From Pelomonas sp. Root1444 (GTDB lineage: Bacteria > Pseudomonadota > Gammaproteobacteria > Burkholderiales > Burkholderiaceae_C), in contig NZ_LMFP01000003.1 in NCBI RefSeq assembly GCF_001426885.1, positions 565,306 through 629,305 on the forward strand: 64,000 nucleotides of DNA, in the 5' to 3' direction. The position numbers and the translations under genes are program-made. Below are positions 45,884-54,754 of the stretch, piece by piece. The notes beneath the pieces were generated by a model. It was not told the DNA's origin. It searched no databases and was given only the letters and a program-made list of their open reading frames with translations. Positions within the stretch are counted from its first letter, which is position 1. Every line of letters starts with the position of its first letter.

Positions 45884-47442
45884 AGAAGCTCACCACCCTC
45901 GCCGCCATGCTGCTGGCATGCAGCCTCGCCAGCGCGAACACCTTGCGCTGGGCCGCGCAGAACGACATCCAGACGCTGGACCCGCATTCGCAGAACCACT
46001 CGGCCACGACGACGATCTCGGGCTACGTCTACGAGAGCCTGACGCGCTACACCGAGAAATTCGACGTCGAGCCGGCGCTGGCGGCCAAGTGGACCTACGT
46101 GACGCCCACACAGGTGCGCTTCGAGCTGCGCCGCGGCGTGAAGTTCCATGACGGCACGCCCTTCACGGCGGACGACGTGGTCTTCAGCCTGCAGCGCATC
46201 AAGCACCCGGCCAGCAACATGATCATCTACGCCTCCGGCATCAAGGAGGTGAAGAAGATCGACAGCCACACGGTGGACTTCGTCCTCGAAGGCCCCAACC
46301 CGGTGTTGATGCGCAACCTGACCTACGTGCGCATCCTCAGCAAGGCCTGGGCGACCAAGAACCGCTCGGAGAACCCGCAGGACTTCAAGGCCAAGGAGGA
46401 CACCTATGCCTCGCGCAACGCGATGGGCACGGGACCCTACAAAGTCGTCAGCTGGCAGCCCGACCAGCGCATCACGATGGTGGCCAACAAGGACTGGTGG
46501 GACAAGCCCAGCGGCAACGTCTCCGAAGTGACCTACCTGCCCATCAAATCGGATGCGACCCGCGTGGCGGCGCTGCTGTCGGGCGACCTCGACCTGCTGA
46601 CCGACCTGCCGCCACAGGACGTGGCCAAGCTCAAGGCCGACCCGCGCCTGAAGGTCATCGAGGGGCCGGAGAACCGCACGATCTTCTTCGCGCTGGACGT
46701 CGGCAGCGACGAGATCAAGGGCGCGAGCGTGAAAGGCAAGAACCCGTTCAAGGACAAGCGCGTACGCGAGGCGCTGTCGCTCGCCATCGACCGTGAGGCC
46801 ATCAAGCGCAGCCTGATGCGCGGCCTGTCCATCCCGGCCGCCGTCATGGTGGCGCCGGTCGCCTACGGCTATTCGGCCGAACTCGATGTGGTGGCAAAGC
46901 CCGACGTGACGCGCGCCAAGCAATTGATGACGGAGGCCGGCTATGCGGAAGGCTTCGATGTGCCGCTGGCCTGCCCGAACGACCGCTACGTCAACGACGA
47001 GGAAATCTGCCAGGCGGTGGTGTCGATGTGGGCGCGCATCGGCGTGAAGGCCAAGCTGACGACGCAGCCCATGACCCAGCACTCGGCCGCGCTGCAGCGC
47101 TACGAGCTGCCGCTGTACATGTACGGCTGGGGCGTGACGACCTTCGATGCGCAGTACACGCTGCAGGACATCGTCCACACCAAGACCGGCGGCGCCGACG
47201 GCAAGGGCAACTTCTCGCGCGTCAGCGACGCCAGGATCGACGCGCTGGTGCAGCAGATGAAGGTCGAGACCGACGTGCCCAAGCGCCTGGCGCTGATGCA
47301 GGAGGCGCTCAAGCGCACGCGTGACGAGTTCCTCTTCATCCCCATCCACCACCAGGTGCGGCCGTGGGCGATGAAGGCCGGCGTGACGATCCCGCACTCG
47401 GCCAACGACGCGCCGCAAGCACGCTGGGCCACCGTGAAGTGA
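45880..47442 (+). CDS. ABC transporter substrate-binding protein, family 5, copy 2
   Basis: A 520-residue paralogue of the preceding gene, colinear along its full length and, by eye, roughly 60-65 percent identical. The signal peptide ends near ASA/NTLRW, and the mature part opens TLRWAAQNDIQTLDPHSQ. Matching blocks include GTGPYKVVSWQPDQRITMVA and PLACPNDRYVNDEEICQA. Differences cluster in ligand-pocket-like stretches (WTYVTPTQ, TYVRILSKAW), so the two copies may have diverged in specificity. The ATG lies within the ATGA overlap with copy 1. Confidence 0.94.
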   Translation: MKKLTTLAAMLLACSLASANTLRWAAQNDIQTLDPHSQNHSATTTISGYVYESLTRYTEKFDVEPALAAKWTYVTPTQVRFELRRGVKFHDGTPFTADDVVFSLQRIKHPASNMIIYASGIKEVKKIDSHTVDFVLEGPNPVLMRNLTYVRILSKAWATKNRSENPQDFKAKEDTYASRNAMGTGPYKVVSWQPDQRITMVANKDWWDKPSGNVSEVTYLPIKSDATRVAALLSGDLDLLTDLPPQDVAKLKADPRLKVIEGPENRTIFFALDVGSDEIKGASVKGKNPFKDKRVREALSLAIDREAIKRSLMRGLSIPAAVMVAPVAYGYSAELDVVAKPDVTRAKQLMTEAGYAEGFDVPLACPNDRYVNDEEICQAVVSMWARIGVKAKLTTQPMTQHSAALQRYELPLYMYGWGVTTFDAQYTLQDIVHTKTGGADGKGNFSRVSDARIDALVQQMKVETDVPKRLALMQEALKRTRDEFLFIPIHHQVRPWAMKAGVTIPHSANDAPQARWATVK

Positions 47443-47457
47443 TGGAATGATGCGGGG

Positions 47458-48105
47458 GTGACCCCCCCTGTCATCAACTTCTCGACGCTGCAAGCCACCG
47501 TCGAGATCGCGGCCACGCTGGCCTTCGCGCTGTCCGGCCTGCTGGCAGGCGCGCGCAAGCAGCTCGATGTCGTCGGCCTGTGCGTCGTCGCGGGCCTGTC
47601 GGCCTTCGGTGGCGGCACGTTGCGCGACGTGCTGCTGGACCGGCGGCCGTTCTTCTGGGTCGAGCACGCGGATTGGCTGTGGGCGCTGATGGGCCTGTCC
47701 TTCGCCGCGATGCTCTTCCTGCGCGGGCGCCATCTCGCGCTGACCGAGAAGGCCATCCAGTGGCCCGACGCGCTGGGGCTGGGCCTGTTCACGGCGAACG
47801 GCGCGCTGCTGGCGCTGAATGCCGGCCAGCCGGCCATCGTGGCTGTGCTGATGGGCGTCATTACGGCGACCTTCGGCGGCGTGCTGCGGGACATCGTCTG
47901 CAACGAGATCCCGGCCGCGTTCCACGATCACCGGCCTTATGCGCTGTGCAGCTTCGTTGGCGGCTGGGTGCTGGTTGCAGCCGTGCGGCTGGATGCGCCC
48001 GAATGGGCCGCCGTCAGCGCCGCGGCCGCGACAGCGGTGATGCTGCGGGGCCTGGCGCTGTGGACGGGTTGGACGCTGCCTGCCTGGCGCATTCACAAGC
48101 GCTGA
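47458..48105 (+). CDS. TRIC-family (UPF0126) membrane protein
   Basis: A 215-residue integral membrane protein with about seven hydrophobic segments. It contains the duplicated Gly-rich motif of the family: SAFGGGTLRDVLLDRRPFFW in the first half and ATFGGVLRDIVCNEIPAAF in the second. Relatives act as trimeric cation channels, and YicG-type proteins may also move glycine or other small molecules, so transport of a small cation or solute is likely but unproven. The start is GTG at 47458, since the nearby ATG codons are out of frame or stop at once. Confidence 0.9.
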   Translation: MTPPVINFSTLQATVEIAATLAFALSGLLAGARKQLDVVGLCVVAGLSAFGGGTLRDVLLDRRPFFWVEHADWLWALMGLSFAAMLFLRGRHLALTEKAIQWPDALGLGLFTANGALLALNAGQPAIVAVLMGVITATFGGVLRDIVCNEIPAAFHDHRPYALCSFVGGWVLVAAVRLDAPEWAAVSAAAATAVMLRGLALWTGWTLPAWRIHKR

Positions 48106-48117
48106 ATGCCCAAGCGA

Positions 48118-48139
48118 ACGGCCGCCCGCAGGCGGCCGT
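48118..48139. terminator. Hairpin between convergent genes (TRIC / flavoprotein)
   Basis: ACGGCCGCC (48118-48126), CGCA, GGCGGCCGT (48131-48139): a perfect 9 bp stem with a 4-base loop in the 54 bp between convergent stops. There is no U-tract, so termination at this site is likely but not certain. Confidence 0.55.
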
Positions 48140-48159
48140 GCTCGCGAAGCCGACGCGAA

Positions 48160-49113
48160 TCAGGCCAAGGCAAGGCGCTGTCGCGCCGCCTGATATTCAC
48201 GCTTCAGGCGAGCGACCAATTGCCCGGCTGGCAGCACTTCGCGTACTGCGCCGATGCCCTGGCCGCTGCCCCAGATTTCCTTCCATGCCTTCGCGGCGCT
48301 GCCGCCGAAGTTCATCGCGCTAGGGTCGCTTTCGGGCAGGTTGTCCGGGTCCATGCCAGCCGCCACGATGGAGCCGCGCAGGTAGTTGCCGTGCACGCCG
48401 GTGAAGAGGTTGCTGTAGACGATGTCGTCGCTGTTGCTGGCGACGATCATCTGCTTGTACGCGTCGCTGGCACGGGCCTCCTCGGTGGCGATGAAGGCCG
48501 AGCCGATGTAGGCGAGGTCGGCGCCCATGGCCTGTGCGGCGAGGATCGCATCACCGGTCGCCATCGAGCCCGACAACGCCAGCGGGCCGTCGAACCATTC
48601 ACGGATCTCCTGCACCAGCGCGAACGGGCTCTTCACGCCCGCGTGGCCGCCCGCGCCCGCCGCCACGGCGATCAGGCCGTCGGCGCCCTTCTCGATGGCC
48701 TTGCGTGCGAACTTGTTGTTGATGATGTCGTGCAGCACGATGCCGCCCCAGCCGTGCACGGCCTGGTTCACGTCCTCACGCGCGCCGAGCGACGTGATGA
48801 CGATGGGCACCTTGTACTTGGCGCAGACCTGCATGTCGTGCTCGAGCCGCTCATTGCTCTTGTGCACGATCTGGTTGATGGCGAAGGGCGCTGCCGGCTG
48901 GTCCGGGTGGTCGCGGTTCCAGGCCGCCAGCGTTTCCGTGATCTCGGCCAGCCACTCGTCGAGTTGCTCGGCCGGCCGGGCGTTCAGCGCCGGCATGGCG
49001 CCGACGATGCCGGCCTTGCACTGCTCGATGACGAGCCTGGGGTTGCTGATGATGAAGAGCGGGGAGCCGATGACCGGCAGCGGCAGGTTCTTCAGGATGG
49101 GAGGCAGGGCCAA
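48160..49113 (-). CDS. NAD(P)H-dependent flavin oxidoreductase / nitronate monooxygenase-like
   Basis: A TIM-barrel FMN protein of 317 residues. It shows PVIGSPLFIISNP at the N-terminus, VAVAAGAGGHAG near the middle and LALSGSMATGDAILAAQAMG plus ADLAYIGSAF (the phosphate-binding part) towards the C-terminus, as in 2-nitropropane dioxygenase relatives. TTG at 49113 is the chosen start because GAGGAG lies 7 bp before it; an earlier in-frame TTG overlaps that site. It follows the acyl-CoA dehydrogenase stop by 11 bp, so it probably belongs to the same unit. The physiological substrate is unknown. Confidence 0.9.
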   Translation of the reverse strand: MALPPILKNLPLPVIGSPLFIISNPRLVIEQCKAGIVGAMPALNARPAEQLDEWLAEITETLAAWNRDHPDQPAAPFAINQIVHKSNERLEHDMQVCAKYKVPIVITSLGAREDVNQAVHGWGGIVLHDIINNKFARKAIEKGADGLIAVAAGAGGHAGVKSPFALVQEIREWFDGPLALSGSMATGDAILAAQAMGADLAYIGSAFIATEEARASDAYKQMIVASNSDDIVYSNLFTGVHGNYLRGSIVAAGMDPDNLPESDPSAMNFGGSAAKAWKEIWGSGQGIGAVREVLPAGQLVARLKREYQAARQRLALA

Positions 49114-49124
49114 GTCAAATCTCC

Positions 49125-50912
49125 TCAAAAGGCTTCGAGGCTCAACGCCGTGACGCTGTCCGCGCCTTCGACGATGGCGGTGCGCAGCGCGCCGGTGCGC
49201 GGCAGGATGTGCTCGGCGTAGAAGCGCGCCGTCGCGATCTTGGCTTCCATGAAGGCCTTGTCAGTCGCCAATGCGTCTTCCGCGGCGACCAGCGCGCGGG
49301 CCAGCTGCCAGCCGGCGACGAGGTTGCCGGCCAGCATCAGGTAGGGCACCGAGCCGGCATAGGCGGCGTTGGGGTTGCCCTTGGCCTGCGAGGCGATGAA
49401 GTCGACGACGGCGAGGTAGTCCTCGCGCGACGCACGCAGGCCCTTCAGCACGGCGCGCGCGGCGGCGCTGTCGCGCTTGGCGAGCGCGGCTTCCGTCGCC
49501 TCGATCTGGCCGGCCACGGCGCGGGCCAGGCTGCCACCGTCGCGCGCCGTCTTGCGGCCCACGAGGTCGTTGGCCTGGATGGCCGTCGTGCCTTCGTAGA
49601 TGGTCAGGATCTTGGCGTCGCGGTAGTACTGCGCCGCGCCGGTCTCCTCGATGAAGCCCATGCCGCCATGCACCTGCACGCCCAGCGACGTGACCTCCAG
49701 GCTCATCTCGGTGCTGTAGCCCTTCACCAGCGGCACCATGAAGTCGTAGAAGGCCTGGTTCTGCTTGCGCGCGTCGGCATCCGGGTGGTGGTGGGCCGCG
49801 TCGAAGGCTGCGGCTGCGGTGCTCGCCATCGCGCGACAGCCCTCGGTCAGCGCGCGCATGGTCATCAGCATGCGGCGCACGTCGGGGTGGTGGATGATGG
49901 CCGCGCTGCCGGCCACGGAGCCGTCGACCGGGCGCGACTGCACGCGGTCCTTGGCATAGGCCACCGCCTTTTGATAGGCGCGGTCGGCGATCGCGATGCC
50001 CTGCAGGCCCACGCCGTAGCGGGCCGCGTTCATCATGATGAACATGTACTCCAGGCCACGGTTCTCCTGGCCGATCAGCGTGCCGATGGCGCCGCCGTGG
50101 TCGCCAAATTGAAGGACCGCCGTCGGGCTGGCCTTGATGCCCATCTTGTGCTCGATGGACACGCAGTGCGCGTCGTTGCGCGCACCCAGCGAGCCATCCG
50201 CATTGACGAGGAACTTCGGCACCAGAAACAGGCTGATGCCCTTCACGCCCTCCGGCGCGCCCACCACGCGGGCCAGCACGAGGTGGACGATGTTCTCGGC
50301 CATGTCGTGCTCACCGTAGGTGATGAAGATCTTGGTGCCGAAGATCTTGTACGTGCCGTCCCCCTGCGGCTCGGCGCGCGTGCGCACCAGCGCTAGGTCG
50401 GAGCCGGCCTGCGGCTCGGTCAGGTTCATCGTGCCCGTCCACGAGCCGTCCAGCAGCTTGGGGATGTAGACCGCACGCTGCTCGTCGCTGCCGGCCGTCA
50501 GCAGCGCCTCGACGGCACCGTCGGTCAGCAGCGGGCACAGCGCGAAGCTCATGTTCGCCGACTGCAGCATCTCGTTGCAGGCTGCGGCGATGGTCTTGGG
50601 CGCGCCCTGGCCGCCGAACTCGGTCGGATGCACCAGGCCCTGCCAGCCGCCTTCGGCATAGGCGCGGAAGGCCTGCTTGAAGCCGGGCGTCGTCGTGACC
50701 ACGCCGTCCTTCCAGCTCGACGGGTTCTTGTCGCCCTCGAAGTTCAGCGGCGCGATGACGTCCTCGGTCAGCTTGGCGCACTCCTCCAGCACGGCAGCGG
50801 CGGTGTCCAGACCGAAGTCGACGAAGGCAGGGACTTGGTGGGTTAGCGTTTCAAGCCCGGCGAGGTGCTGGATATTGAAGAGCATGTCCTTGACGGGGGC
50901 GCGGTAACTCAT
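49125..50912 (-). CDS. Large acyl-CoA dehydrogenase (DmdC/FadE-type, with C-terminal extension)
   Basis: FAD-dependent alpha,beta-dehydrogenation of an acyl-CoA, passing electrons to ETF. The 595-residue protein is longer than standard ~390-residue dehydrogenases. After the N-terminal cap (MSYRAPVKDMLFNIQH) come the core LTEPQAGSDLALVRTRA, KIFITYGEHD and the catalytic Glu440 in IYEGTTAIQANDL, then an extra C-terminal domain of ~140 residues. Close relatives are often named 3-methylmercaptopropionyl-CoA dehydrogenase, but the substrate cannot be fixed from sequence. etfA lies upstream beyond a hairpin terminator. Confidence 0.94.
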   Translation of the reverse strand: MSYRAPVKDMLFNIQHLAGLETLTHQVPAFVDFGLDTAAAVLEECAKLTEDVIAPLNFEGDKNPSSWKDGVVTTTPGFKQAFRAYAEGGWQGLVHPTEFGGQGAPKTIAAACNEMLQSANMSFALCPLLTDGAVEALLTAGSDEQRAVYIPKLLDGSWTGTMNLTEPQAGSDLALVRTRAEPQGDGTYKIFGTKIFITYGEHDMAENIVHLVLARVVGAPEGVKGISLFLVPKFLVNADGSLGARNDAHCVSIEHKMGIKASPTAVLQFGDHGGAIGTLIGQENRGLEYMFIMMNAARYGVGLQGIAIADRAYQKAVAYAKDRVQSRPVDGSVAGSAAIIHHPDVRRMLMTMRALTEGCRAMASTAAAAFDAAHHHPDADARKQNQAFYDFMVPLVKGYSTEMSLEVTSLGVQVHGGMGFIEETGAAQYYRDAKILTIYEGTTAIQANDLVGRKTARDGGSLARAVAGQIEATEAALAKRDSAAARAVLKGLRASREDYLAVVDFIASQAKGNPNAAYAGSVPYLMLAGNLVAGWQLARALVAAEDALATDKAFMEAKIATARFYAEHILPRTGALRTAIVEGADSVTALSLEAF

Positions 50913-50932
50913 TCGTTACTCCTCAAAGAGAC

Positions 50933-50968
50933 AAAAAGGGCGCCGCGACAGACGAAGTCGGGGCGCCC
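50933..50968 (-). terminator. Hairpin terminator between etfA and acyl-CoA dehydrogenase
   Basis: GGGCGCC (50938-50944) and GGCGCCC (50962-50968) form the outer stem, with an inner CGAC/GTCG stem extending it. On the minus strand it is followed by TTTTTGTC. It is likely a terminator or attenuator after etfBA. Confidence 0.75.
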
Positions 50969-50990
50969 GGAGTGCGGTTGGCGCGTGGGT

Positions 50991-51920
50991 TTACAGCGCG
51001 GCGACGAGTTCCGGCACGGCCGTGAACAGGTCGGCTTCCAGGCCGTAGTCGGCGACCGAGAAGATCGGCGCTTCCGGATCCTTGTTGATCGCAACGATGA
51101 CCTTGGAGTCCTTCATGCCGGCCAGGTGCTGGATCGCGCCCGAGATGCCGGCCGCGATGTACAGCTGAGGTGCCACGATCTTGCCGGTCTGGCCGACCTG
51201 CCAGTCGTTGGGCGCATAACCGGCATCCACGGCGGCGCGCGAGGCGCCCAGCGCGGCGCCCAGCTTGTCGGCCAGCGGCGTCAGCACTTCCATGAACTTG
51301 TCGTTGCTGCCCAGCGCACGGCCACCCGACACGATGATCTTGGCGGCGGTCAGCTCGGGGCGGTCGCTCTTGGTCACCTCACGGCCGACGAAGCTGCTCT
51401 TGCCGCTGTCGGCAGAGGCAGACACGCTCTCGACGGCGGCCGAGCCACCGGTCGCCGCAGCCGGGTCGAAGCCGGTCGTGCGCACGGTGATGACCTTGGT
51501 CGCGTCGCTGCTCTGCACCGTGGCGATCGCGTTGCCGGCATAGATGGGGCGCTCGAAGGTGTCGGCGCTGAGGACCTTGGTCACGTCGCTCAGCTGGGCC
51601 ACGTCCAGCAGCGCCGCGACGCGCGGCGCGACGTTCTTGCCGGCAGCCGTGGCGGGGAACAGCAGATGGCTGTAGCCCGACGCCAGCGCCAAGACTTGCG
51701 CGGCGACGTTCTCGGCCAGGCCCTCGGCCAGCGCGGCCGAATCGGCGTGCAGGACCTTGGCGACGCCAGCGATCTGCGCCGCCGCAGCGGCAGCGGCGCC
51801 GGCGTTGTGGCCGGCCACCAGCACGTGCACCTCGCCCAGCGCGGCGGCGGCGGTGACGGTGTTCAGCGTTGCGCCCTTGATCGAGGCGTTGTCGTGTTCG
51901 GCAATAACCAGGGCAGTCAT
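50991..51920 (-). CDS. etfA: Electron transfer flavoprotein subunit alpha
   Basis: The FAD-carrying ETF subunit that accepts electrons from acyl-CoA dehydrogenases. The 309-residue product has the N-terminal nucleotide-fold domain ([19 protein letters not shown]) and the C-terminal FAD domain with [30 protein letters not shown] and [12 protein letters not shown]. It shares a TGATG junction with etfB. The acyl-CoA dehydrogenase just downstream is a likely electron donor. Confidence 0.97.
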   Translation of the reverse strand: MTALVIAEHDNASIKGATLNTVTAAAALGEVHVLVAGHNAGAAAAAAAQIAGVAKVLHADSAALAEGLAENVAAQVLALASGYSHLLFPATAAGKNVAPRVAALLDVAQLSDVTKVLSADTFERPIYAGNAIATVQSSDATKVITVRTTGFDPAAATGGSAAVESVSASADSGKSSFVGREVTKSDRPELTAAKIIVSGGRALGSNDKFMEVLTPLADKLGAALGASRAAVDAGYAPNDWQVGQTGKIVAPQLYIAAGISGAIQHLAGMKDSKVIVAINKDPEAPIFSVADYGLEADLFTAVPELVAAL

Positions 51921-52675
51921 CAGATCACCTTCGCTTCAGTCTTCAGTTTGTTCACCAGGGTGGCCACATCGGGCACCTTCACGCCGGCGCCGCGCTTGGG
52001 CGGCTCGCTGACCTTCAGCGTCTTGATGCGCGGCGCCACGTCCACGCCCAGGTCGGCTGGCTTGAGGATGTCGAGCTGCTTCTTCTTGGCCTTCATGATG
52101 TTGGGCAGCGTCACGTAGCGCGGCTCGTTCAGGCGCAGGTCGGTCGTCACGACGGCCGGCAGGCTCAGCGCCACGGTCTCCAGGCCGCCGTCCACCTCGC
52201 GGGTCACGTTGACCTTGTCGCCGGCCACTTCCACCTTGGACGCGAAGGTGCCTTGCGGCATGCCCGTCAGCGCGGCCAGCATCTGGCCGGTCTGGTTGCA
52301 ATCGTCATCGATGGCCTGCTTGCCGAGGATGACGAGTTGCGGTTGCTCCTTGTCGACCAGCGCCTTCAACAGCTTGGCCACGGCCAGCGGCTGCAGTTCC
52401 ACGTCGGCAGGCGTTTCCACCAGGATGGCGCGGTCCGCGCCGATGGCCATCGCGGTGCGCAGCGTTTCCTGGCACTGCGTGACACCGCAGGACACGGCGA
52501 TGACCTCGGTCACCACGCCCTTCTCCTTCAGGCGCACCGCCTCTTCGACGGCGATCTCGTCGAAGGGGTTCATCGACATCTTCACGTTGGCGATGTCGAC
52601 GCCCGTGCCGTCGCTCTTCACGCGCACCTTGACGTTGTAGTCGACGACGCGTTTGACAGGAACCAAGACCTTCAT
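51920..52675 (-). CDS. etfB: Electron transfer flavoprotein subunit beta
   Basis: The AMP-binding partner of EtfA. The 251-residue protein starts [20 protein letters not shown]. It contains [19 protein letters not shown] and the recognition-loop signature [20 protein letters not shown], both characteristic. The ATG at 52675 has GGAG at good spacing. Upstream, within 40 bp, lies a 16 bp palindrome-like site that may be an operator. Confidence 0.97.
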   Translation of the reverse strand: MKVLVPVKRVVDYNVKVRVKSDGTGVDIANVKMSMNPFDEIAVEEAVRLKEKGVVTEVIAVSCGVTQCQETLRTAMAIGADRAILVETPADVELQPLAVAKLLKALVDKEQPQLVILGKQAIDDDCNQTGQMLAALTGMPQGTFASKVEVAGDKVNVTREVDGGLETVALSLPAVVTTDLRLNEPRYVTLPNIMKAKKKQLDILKPADLGVDVAPRIKTLKVSEPPKRGAGVKVPDVATLVNKLKTEAKVI

Positions 52676-52693
52676 CGAAAACTCCAGCTCGAA

Positions 52694-52709
52694 TTGACGT
52701 AAACGTTAA
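52694..52709. promoter_or_regulatory. Candidate operator upstream of etfB
   Basis: TTGACGTAAACGTTAA, a nearly symmetrical 16-mer 19 bp upstream of the etfB ATG. Its form resembles the operator reported for LiuR, a MerR-type regulator of branched-chain amino-acid and acyl-CoA catabolism that often controls etf and acyl-CoA dehydrogenase genes. The resemblance is from memory and no regulator gene lies nearby. Confidence 0.45.
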
Positions 52710-52753
52710 CCAGATTCTACGGGCGCTCCTCGACGGAGCCGCGCTCAAAAAAG

Positions 52754-52766
52754 CACGATCGTTCGA
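52754..52766. promoter_or_regulatory. Imperfect inverted repeat in etfB/murI intergenic region
   Basis: GCACGATCGTTCG, centred on the palindrome ACGATCGT, is placed about 80 bp upstream of etfB. This shape is common for TetR-type operators. Its function is unknown. Confidence 0.3.
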
Positions 52767-52807
52767 TTCTAGCGATACGCCAGCGAACGCTGAGAGAACT
52801 CTTTTTG

Positions 52808-52819
52808 GAGAGGCCTCTC
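52808..52819. repeat. 12 bp perfect palindrome upstream of murI
   Basis: GAGAGGCCTCTC, a perfect 12 bp palindrome lying 28 bp before the murI ATG. A TAGACT box (52832-52837) lies between it and the gene. It could be an operator or a leader hairpin. Confidence 0.4.
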
Positions 52820-52847
52820 GAATCACGAAGCTAGACTGCTCGCGCCC

Positions 52848-53678
52848 ATGCAGACACACCTTTCACCGCGCCGTGAGATCGGCGTCTTCGACTCCGGCGT
52901 CGGCGGCTTCACGGTGCTGCGCGAACTCCGCGCCATGCTGCCCACGGCGCGCCTGCGCTACCTGGCCGACACGGCCTACGCGCCGTATGGCAACCGCAGC
53001 CCCGAAGAGATCCAGGCGCGTTCCATCGCGATCACCGAGCACCTGGTCGAGTGTGGCGCCGAACTCATCGTCGTGGCCTGCAACACGGCCACGGCTCACG
53101 CCATCGACGCGCTGCGTGCGCACTGGCCTGCCCTGCGCTTCGTCGGCACCGAGCCGGGCATCAAACCCGCCGTGGCGGCGACGCGCAACGGCCACATCGG
53201 CCTGCTGGCCACGCCGGCGACGGCGGCGAGCGCACGCCTGCGCGCGCTGATCGAACGTCATGCCGCGGGGCAAGAGGTGGTCGTCCAGGGCTGCGCGGGG
53301 GTCGTCGACCGCATCGAAGCCGGCGACCTGGACAGCCCCGGACTGCGCGACCTCGTGAACCTCTACTGCGAGCCGCTGCGCAGGGCCGGTGTGGACACGG
53401 CGCTGCTCGGCTGCACCCACTACCCGCTGATCGAACCGCTGTGGCAAGCGGCGCTTGGCACCGACGTCGAACTGCTGCGTATAGAAACCGCCGTGGCCCG
53501 GCGCGCTGTCGGCCTGTGGACGCCCGCCTTGGGCGAGCGCGCCGCGCTGGACATCGAGACCAGCGGCGACCCGGCCATCCTGGGTGCCTGGATCGCCACC
53601 GTGCTGGGTTGGCAAGGCCTGAACGTCCAGGCCTGGCAACCGGCAAACAGGAACGGCCAGCGCGCGCTGACCGCTTGA
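52848..53678 (+). CDS. murI: Glutamate racemase
   Basis: Makes D-glutamate for peptidoglycan. The 276-residue protein has the aspartate motif VFDSGVGGFTVL (Asp15) and the two catalytic cysteines in VACNTAT (Cys78) and LLGCTHYPL (Cys189), with the usual TAYAPYGNRSPEEI loop. Start ATG at 52848; no clear Shine-Dalgarno precedes it and a TAGACT box ends only 10 bp upstream, so a very short leader is possible. It diverges from etfB. Confidence 0.97.
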   Translation: MQTHLSPRREIGVFDSGVGGFTVLRELRAMLPTARLRYLADTAYAPYGNRSPEEIQARSIAITEHLVECGAELIVVACNTATAHAIDALRAHWPALRFVGTEPGIKPAVAATRNGHIGLLATPATAASARLRALIERHAAGQEVVVQGCAGVVDRIEAGDLDSPGLRDLVNLYCEPLRRAGVDTALLGCTHYPLIEPLWQAALGTDVELLRIETAVARRAVGLWTPALGERAALDIETSGDPAILGAWIATVLGWQGLNVQAWQPANRNGQRALTA

Positions 53679-53743
53679 GCAGGCGGGTCCGGGCGGCCCA
53701 GCCCCTTCCATCGGTCCGGCTCACCGGCCAAAGGGCTTCTCGG

Positions 53744-54754
53744 TCAGGCGACGCGCACGACGGTCTTGCCGAAGTTGCCGCCCTGCAGGACGCGGGCGAG
53801 TGCCTGAGGCGCCTGCTCCAGGCCGTCCACCACGTCCTCGCGCAGCCGGATGCGGCCGTCGGCCAGCCATGTGGCCATCTCACGCCGGAAGATATCGAAG
53901 CGCGGGCCGAAGTGGTCCAGGATGATGAAACCCTGCATGCGCACCCGCTTGGCCAGCAGCGTGGCCAGAAGCGCGGGCCGGCGGTCGGGGCCCGGGGGCG
54001 GCGCCACGTCGTTGTAGTGGGCGATGAAGCCGCAGACCGGCGCCCGGGCGTGCTGGTTCAGCAGCGGCAGCACCGCGTCGAACACGTCGCCGCCGACGTT
54101 CTCGAAATAGACGTCGATGCCCTGCGGGCAGGCCGCTGCCAGCCGGGCGGCGAAATCGGACGCACGACGGTCGACGCAGGCGTCGAAGCCGAGGTCGTCG
54201 ACGGCATGGCGGCACTTGTCGGTGCCGCCGGCGATGCCGATGACGCGCGCGCCCTTGAGCTTGGCGAGCTGTCCGACGACGGCACCCACGGCGCCGGTCG
54301 CCGCCGCGACGACGACGGTTTCGCCCGGTTGCGGCGCGCCGATGTCGAGCAGGCCGACATAGGCGGTGAAGCCGGGCATACCCAGTCCCCCGAGCGCCAG
54401 CGAGGGCCGGTCGGTGCCCCGCAGCGGCAGCAGGTCGCTGCCGTCGGACAGCGCGTAGTCCTGCCAGCCGGCGTTGGCGAGCACCAGTTCCCCCGCCTGA
54501 AACCCGGCATGGCGCGACGCCTCCACGCGGCTGACGGTGCCGCCCACCATGACCCCGCCCAGCGGCACCGGCGGTGCATATCCAGGGCCGACGGGCGCCA
54601 TCAGGTTGCGCATGTAGGGATCGATGGACAGGTAGAGCGTGCGCAGCAGCACCTGGCCGTCCGCCGGTTCGGGCACGGGCTGGCGGTCGAGCCGGAAGTC
54701 CTCGGCGCCGGGCAGGCCCTGCGGATAGGCGGCGAGTGTGATGCGGCGGTTCAT
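53744..54754 (-). CDS. NADP-dependent medium-chain oxidoreductase (CurA/PTGR-like)
   Basis: A zinc-free MDR enzyme of 336 residues that reduces activated C=C bonds, as in curcumin reductase CurA and leukotriene B4 dehydrogenase. The N-terminal catalytic domain has LYLSIDPYMRNLM. The cofactor domain has GLGMPGFTAYVGLLDIG and VVAAATGAVGAVVGQLAKL, followed by YFENVGGDVFDAVLPLL, typical of this family. The ATG at 54754 overlaps the stop of the MFS gene (ATGA), so they form a two-gene unit. A role in detoxifying reactive enones is plausible but unproven. Confidence 0.93.
   Translation of the reverse strand: MNRRITLAAYPQGLPGAEDFRLDRQPVPEPADGQVLLRTLYLSIDPYMRNLMAPVGPGYAPPVPLGGVMVGGTVSRVEASRHAGFQAGELVLANAGWQDYALSDGSDLLPLRGTDRPSLALGGLGMPGFTAYVGLLDIGAPQPGETVVVAAATGAVGAVVGQLAKLKGARVIGIAGGTDKCRHAVDDLGFDACVDRRASDFAARLAAACPQGIDVYFENVGGDVFDAVLPLLNQHARAPVCGFIAHYNDVAPPPGPDRRPALLATLLAKRVRMQGFIILDHFGPRFDIFRREMATWLADGRIRLREDVVDGLEQAPQALARVLQGGNFGKTVVRVA

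Noticed and set aside
45850-48096. 748-codon minus-strand open frame opposite the second binding protein and the TRIC-like gene
   Set aside because: The plus strand has two clear genes, and the antisense frame shows no motif.
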